A stretch of 64,000 bases of DNA from positions 806,001 to 870,000 of the forward strand of contig WSUB01000001.1 of the NCBI GenBank assembly GCA_019633425.1, in the 5' to 3' direction. The DNA comes from Tulasnella sp. 424 (taxonomy: Eukaryota; Basidiomycota; Agaricomycetes; Cantharellales; Tulasnellaceae). Positions 59,301-64,000 of this stretch are shown here, piece by piece. Numbering within the stretch: position 1 is the first letter of the stretch; each line of letters starts with the position of its first letter. The notes under the pieces are model-generated. The model had not been told where the DNA came from, searched no databases, and saw only the letters and a program-made list of their open reading frames with translations. A program made the translations under genes and the position numbers.

Positions 59301-60931
59301 ATGGATACGTTGGAGGAAGCTTCCGTGGACAATTCCACTCGCACACGTAGGTGTACCGTGACTCTTTCCTCGATCCCCTACGTCATACATGAAACCCGGG
59401 TATGACGCTAATCTCCTCGTATTTAGACCACAGGTTGTTTGAAACACCTGATTTGCTTCAAGTCATATTTTCTAATTGCACTCCATCCTCGAAAGCGGCG
59501 TCTGCTCGGGTCTGCAAACCCTGGAGCAAGCTCGCCATCGACCTGTTATGGGTTTCGTTGCCCTCCCTCTTTCCCCTTCTCCGAATGCTCTTACCACTTG
59601 TAACTGTCGACGGTGCTAGGGTAAGTTCGTAGCTCTACATACCTGTACTGAGGAGCCCTACATTGACCAGACGTCAGGACTTTAATTACGACGCCCAACT
59701 GCCTGATTGGGAACGATTTTGGTCACTCTCCGCTAGAGTTCGAACACTCTGCCATGACGATAACGGGAGATCCGACTCTCCTGACTCGCCAAGAGACCTG
59801 AAGGGTCGGATTGCTCCAGGCGTGATTCCATACCTCCTTCTGCACCAACCGTGGACCGGCGGTCGACAATTCCTTCTTCCAAACCTAGAGAGCCTCGAAT
59901 GGACAGTTCATTGGGGCCAGTCGCTGCTCCAACTTCCTTATCTCACTTCACCGAAACTCCGCGAACTCGGCATTAGCATCGGCGCAGCATCCTTATCTTC
60001 GGATCCTGCCATACGGTGCTTGAAGCTTTTAGCCTCCCTCCCGGGATTGAAACTCAGAAGGCTCAGGCTTATCACGGTCTATAAAACCCCGGACCAGGAC
60101 CTCGAGCTGGCACCAGCGGTGAAATCACTCGTACAGTCGCAGCCAAATCTATCAACGCTGGAGTTTGGAAGACTCTTTAGTCAGGGAGAGATTATCCAAA
60201 GCCTACACGACCACCGAGGTCTCGTCTTCCTGGAGCTACTTCTCCCCTTCCCGTCGTACGCTCCGGTCCAGAGCTCCATGCAATTGCTTGCCGAACGCTG
60301 CCCTCTCATCGAAACACTCAAGCTCTACTGCCCAGAAACCATCCCGCAGCCCATGACATGCGATGTCATCAGGCCGCTCTTCCAATGCAGCCGGCTTCGG
60401 GAATTGCAAATTTGCTACGGTGGAGACTTTCAAGTGAACAGCGATAGTGTTCGAAACATGGGGCAGGCTTGGAGAGATCTGGAGACGCTGAATTTGTGCG
60501 CTGGTGCGAACAATTCTCGTTGGGACGGGGCTCCATTCACACTGTTGCTGGATTTCGCCAGGGAATTCAGTCCCAAACTTCGGAGACTCGCATTAAACTT
60601 TACATGCCCGCAGGAGCTACCGATGGCGGACGTTGTACCGGCGTCTTTCTCCCAGCTGGAGATCCTAGGTGTCGGTAAATCGAGGATTGATCCGACGGAT
60701 GGGGGTAAAGCTCTTGCCGAATTCCTGACTAGCGTGTGCTCGGAGGAAACACGGATAGCCTACATTCTTAGAGATTTCTGGCGTGCCGATGCCTTTCAGA
60801 CGACAGGGTGGCAAACCGCGCCGGAGACGAAGTCTTGGGTAACGGTGTGGGGACTCATGCAAAGCTGGCGGCGGATACTAAAGGTAACCAGAGATCGCGG
60901 GCAGGTGGCTGCAGGACCCATGCAATGGTGA
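59301..60931 (+). CDS. F-box/LRR-like protein, array copy 5 (diverged)
   Basis: Three exons (59301-59346, 59427-59620, 59678-60931) give 497 residues. Intron positions and phases equal those of copy 1, and exon 2 is again 194 nt, although the sequence is much more diverged. F-box region: HHRLFETPDLLQVIFSNCTP and ARVCKPWSKLAIDLLWVSLP. Body: RIAPGVIPYLLLHQPWTGGR, LESLEWTVHW and LRRLALNFTCPQELPMADVV. The first exon encodes MDTLEEASVDNSTRTH. No lesion was found. The protein is a putative SCF substrate receptor, with cellular role unknown. Divergence beyond copies 1-4 suggests an older duplication or faster change. Confidence 0.8.
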
Positions 60932-61960
60932 GTGCACTTTCCATGTCGTAACACAGCGGACGAAGTGATCTCATTCTCAAAAATCATATTAGGGAGTAAC
61001 CGAAACCAACTTTCATGTCCTAGCAAGGAAGGGCGATGAGTAGGGTGCCGCATATACGAAAGAGCATAGTCTATTCCCCTTGCGTCTAAACCGGTATTTG
61101 TGAGATTGGATTTAGTCGGTGTAGGCCTTGTAATTCCATCTGGGATGAAATTCGACTGCCCGTCAATAAGAACCGGCTAAAAGGAGATCTAGCGTAGCTG
61201 GCGCAGAAAGCTAAGTGAGCTAATTTACACTTTGTTAATCGGGTTCGTGAGGCGCTCCGCAGGCCCTTTCGATCTTGATATTTTGCTTTCCAAACCCCAA
61301 TCCGGGCACATAGTAAGTGAGGCGTGTTTTTCTAGAATATTTTCTGTTACTGTACGTACAACGTTGCCGAATTAGAGCCTAGAGACCAGGAGATTGGAAC
61401 CGGGGGTTGGGTTGTCAGGGAGGTTTTTCACGGTCCAGTCTCGTTCTACTAAGACCACCCCGGCGTGCAGGTATTTTGTTGAGATTAAAAATATAATACA
61501 AGCTCAAGGCTTAGTGCGACGCCTGAAAGAGAATGAGAGATAGACCGAGGTGTCCAGAGTTGTAATTGGGATGGTCGTCGCGTGGAAAGTACTAGCATCT
61601 GGGATCCGCGAGGCTACTCTAGGCGGGAAATTGAGCGATTTAGCTCAATTATTGAAAATATCGAGAATGACTCGAGTGAGCTAGTCTTACGCCGAACTAA
61701 CTACGCGGATTGCGCGAAAAGCGGTTTGCAGCAGGGAACTTCCCTCCGTGTCTAATATAAAAAAATTCGTACCGAAACCATGCTAAGTTTAAAGAATCAA
61801 GTAAAAGATATTCGATTGCGATATGGTATGTGAATTTATCGTAAGGTTCGATTAGCAGGAGCATGCCTTGTTTACCTTGAAGTGGGAAAGTTACGTAACA
61901 CCCAACCACCACCTTCAACCGCACCCCTATTTTCGGCGGATCGTTTAAGGAGATATCACA
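60932..61960. other. Unexplained 1-kb spacer after the array
   Basis: The stretch is AT-rich, has no long open frame and no match to the array flanks that I can see. It may hold decayed sequence. The right end is the promoter of the next F-box gene. Confidence 0.4.
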
Positions 61961-63495
61961 ATGCCAAGCCAGTCATCCATGGGTATCTCTGGTATTTTTT
62001 ATCTATGTCGTTATCTCTTGGATCCAGGGCACTGAATTTTCCGGGATTCTAGTGCATGATGCTCGGTACGCGCCAGACCTGCTGGATATCATCTTCAGCT
62101 TTCTCGACATGAAATCGCTCAAGAATACCGCATGCGTGTGCCGAGTGTGGCACGACATAGCGGTAGACCGAATCTGGCAAGCCTTACCGGGTCTCTTGCC
62201 TTTGATTACCCACTTCTGGCCCCCTTGGATCTACGCAAAGAATGGAATGGTACGTCGTGACCGGCTACCGTCCGAATAGCGAAGCTAACGATCAGTCCTA
62301 GATGGGGCTTGATGACACAGAGGATCACGAACTCTGGTCTCGGTTCCGCGCTTACTCCCGTCGAGTCCGTAAATTGGACGGAGGTATAGGGATTGTTTCC
62401 CAAGCGGTTCAAAATTACATGGCAAAACTCAAGGCGGCATTTTCTATCGAGAAGAACCTTGAGCCTCCACTTCCCTTAATTCGAGAAATTGTCTGGGAAG
62501 CGGGCTCCCCCGAAGACACACTAGCGCTCAGGTACTTCGTCTCGCCAGACATGCACAAACTATCCCTCCGACCGGCGGGAGTTGGCGCAGATCTGATATC
62601 ACAGCTCCTATCGCATCTCTCACTGCAAAATCTCCATCTCACCACTTTCAATCTCGATACGAAATGGATGGATTCAGAAGACAAGAAACTGGATGCCGCG
62701 TTGGCCAGCTTTCTTGGCTCCCAGCCGGCACTGGAAGAGGTTTTATTCCCCAAATTCTACGTCCACCACTCCATGACAAATATTTTAGCCGAGCTTCACC
62801 GACTCCATACATTCCATGGCATTCTCCGCTTTGATACGCCGCAAGAAGTAGAGAGTTTCATAGCCAACCTGGCTGGAGCGTGTCCAGGTCTACGTCACCT
62901 TGTCCTATACATCACCGATGATTCCACGGACCAGGACGGCATTCGGTTTGAATCCATCAAACCCTTACTTTCCTGCAGATCCTTCGTGGAGTTCCAAATC
63001 CTCCACGGGAAGCCTCTGCAACTTCACTCCAACCAAATCCACGCTATAGGGCAAGCATGGCCGGAAATTGCAACTTTAAGCCTCTCCCCGAACGTGGTTA
63101 GGAGCGACGCTCCAGGCTTGCCGTTGTCGGAGCTACTACACTTCGGACCACTTTCATTTCCCCGCCTGGAGAGATTGGCCGTTTTTCTCGACCTCAATCT
63201 CGCTCACGCTCCAAATGTCAGGATGGCGCTATCGCAGCTCAAGACACTCTGCGTTGGAACAACACCCATAACGTCTGACACTAATTTGAAATCCCTCGCA
63301 CAACACCTGGCCACTATCTGTTCACCCACTATCAGACTATGTAACGCAAAAGAACTTGGTTTTCGCATCTTCGTCTTCGAGAAGGACGGACCGCATGATT
63401 TAACAGGTAGATGGAGAATCGTATCAGAGGAGATGGAGAAGAGAATCGTATCAGAGGAGATGGAGAAGCAAACGCGTCTTTTATGCAATGACTAA
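61961..63495 (+). CDS. F-box/LRR-like protein, divergent sixth member
   Basis: Three exons (61961-61982, 62053-62249, 62302-63495) give 470 residues. The first exon is only 22 nt (MPSQSSM plus one base); it was chosen because the F-box frame has no ATG before its middle and the GT-AG intron 61983-62052 joins in phase. The F-box is clear: RYAPDLLDIIFSFLDMKSLK and NTACVCRVWHDIAVDRIWQALP. The body shows LRR-like strands and the family pattern ELWSRFRAYSRRVRKLDGG, equivalent to ERFWALASRVRKLEHDD of the array. The C terminus carries a 9-residue tandem repeat (RIVSEEMEK twice). Predicted role: SCF substrate receptor with unknown target. Confidence 0.78.
63415..63468 (+). repeat. 27-bp tandem duplication in coding sequence
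   Basis: Two identical 27-base units encode RIVSEEMEK twice near the C terminus of the sixth F-box protein. Confidence 0.95.
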
Positions 63496-64000
63496 TGCGC
63501 CAGATGCAACCTATCGTAAACGTTTAGAATGTAATCATAGGTAGTTGTTCTTGTTGGTTGTGCTTCTGAGAACAACTCTCAAACGGTCTCTCCGCTGACA
63601 TTTCATGCACCTTCGTGTCTAGCTAGCCATGTGAATTGCTTGTCTGAGCCTTTTATACATCTCAGCGCCATTTCGGAGCATTGGGAAGGACGAGAGCTGC
63701 TGCGACGTTTCTGCCTTCTTCTGCTAGCAAATTGTATGTGGAGCACGCATTCCGCTGAAAGTGGATCAATGGTCACTTCAAAGGTTCTTAACCGAAGATC
63801 TAAGAGCTCACAGCATCCATGACATCCAAGGAAATCCCTATGGAGGAAAGGTATTGCCGGATCCCGGGCGGTGGTAACGTCGCCGAGGTACCCGTTCCCA
63901 ATAGCAAGATTTCTATGTCAACCCGCGATTCAGTGGAACGCTTATAAGATCGTCTAACCAGTGACACATACCTGGTTTGGGCACTACCGCTTCAAAGATT
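63496..64000. other. Right-edge flank without a supported gene
   Basis: The sequence follows the last F-box gene. A 63-codon frame at 63631-63822 has no recognisable motif. A further gene may start beyond the window. Confidence 0.4.

Larger units (their letters stand above)
49865..60931 (+). repeat. Tandem array of five F-box gene units (period about 2.24-2.42 kb)
   Basis: A shared 5' landmark (TTTGTTTGTTTGACGG or a close variant) recurs near 49865, 52151, 54573, 56814 and 59147. Gene bodies, intron positions and 3' flanks also recur; for example a CGGACGAAAG...AAATGTCC block appears near 51795, 54240, 56460 and 58757. The units are therefore segmental head-to-tail duplicates including their promoters. 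Copies 1 and 2 are most alike and copy 5 is the most diverged. Confidence 0.88.

Noticed and set aside
60932..61960. Possible transposon remnant beside the F-box array
   Set aside because: No terminal repeats, target-site duplication or transposase-like frame could be seen.

Overview
The window looks like nuclear DNA of a basidiomycete fungus, most likely an Agaricomycete. Genes are dense and lie on both strands. Most carry many short introns (about 50-70 nt) with CTRAY-type branch points. Predicted proteins are fungal (LeuC/LeuD-fused isopropylmalate dehydratase, KRE6-type GH16 protein, TAF9, PCF11, cactin, SCD6), and there is an expanded family of F-box/LRR-like genes. No CRISPR array, IS element, prophage or convincing tRNA/rRNA gene was seen. 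Intron-exon models were built by hand from splice sites, reading phase and family resemblance, without transcript data.

From 1 to about 49.6 kb the window is a housekeeping region. In order it holds: the 3' end of LEU1 (leucine synthesis), a large low-complexity protein with a CUE-like end, a divergent kinase-like protein, a zinc-dependent xylitol/sorbitol dehydrogenase, a Ran1/Sks1-type kinase, mitoribosomal protein mL44, KRE6-like beta-glucan synthesis protein, TAF9 back-to-back with a WTAP/Mum2-like RS protein, RPL9, PCF11, a first F-box-like gene, cactin, cytosolic glutaminyl-tRNA synthetase, an MFS transporter, mitochondrial IF-2, a CHORD protein, a LaeA-like methyltransferase with a long acidic tail, and the LSM14/SCD6 mRNP protein. 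Several act in transcription and RNA processing (TAF9, WTAP-like, PCF11, cactin, SCD6) or in translation (mL44, RPL9, QARS, IF-2). They are separate genes, not a functional cluster.

From about 49.8 to 63.5 kb the window is an accessory region: a head-to-tail array of five related F-box/LRR-like units at a 2.24-2.42 kb spacing, followed by a sixth, more divergent member. The array shows birth and death of genes. Copies 1, 2 and 5 are intact. Copy 3 is a pseudogene with a lost splice acceptor and a 2-bp frameshift. Copy 4 has lost its first splice acceptor and probably starts translation inside the former intron. Copy 2 contains a 99-N gap flanked by an identical 78-bp sequence, which is best explained as an unmerged contig overlap.

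Other unusual points are three apparent GC-AG introns (Ran1-like kinase, MFS transporter, mitochondrial IF-2), a 6-nt microexon in the KRE6-like gene, an 18-nt exon in the methyltransferase gene, and a 116-bp gap between the start codons of TAF9 and the WTAP-like gene. I did not find a clearly new multi-gene system. The F-box array is the best candidate for lineage-specific biology.
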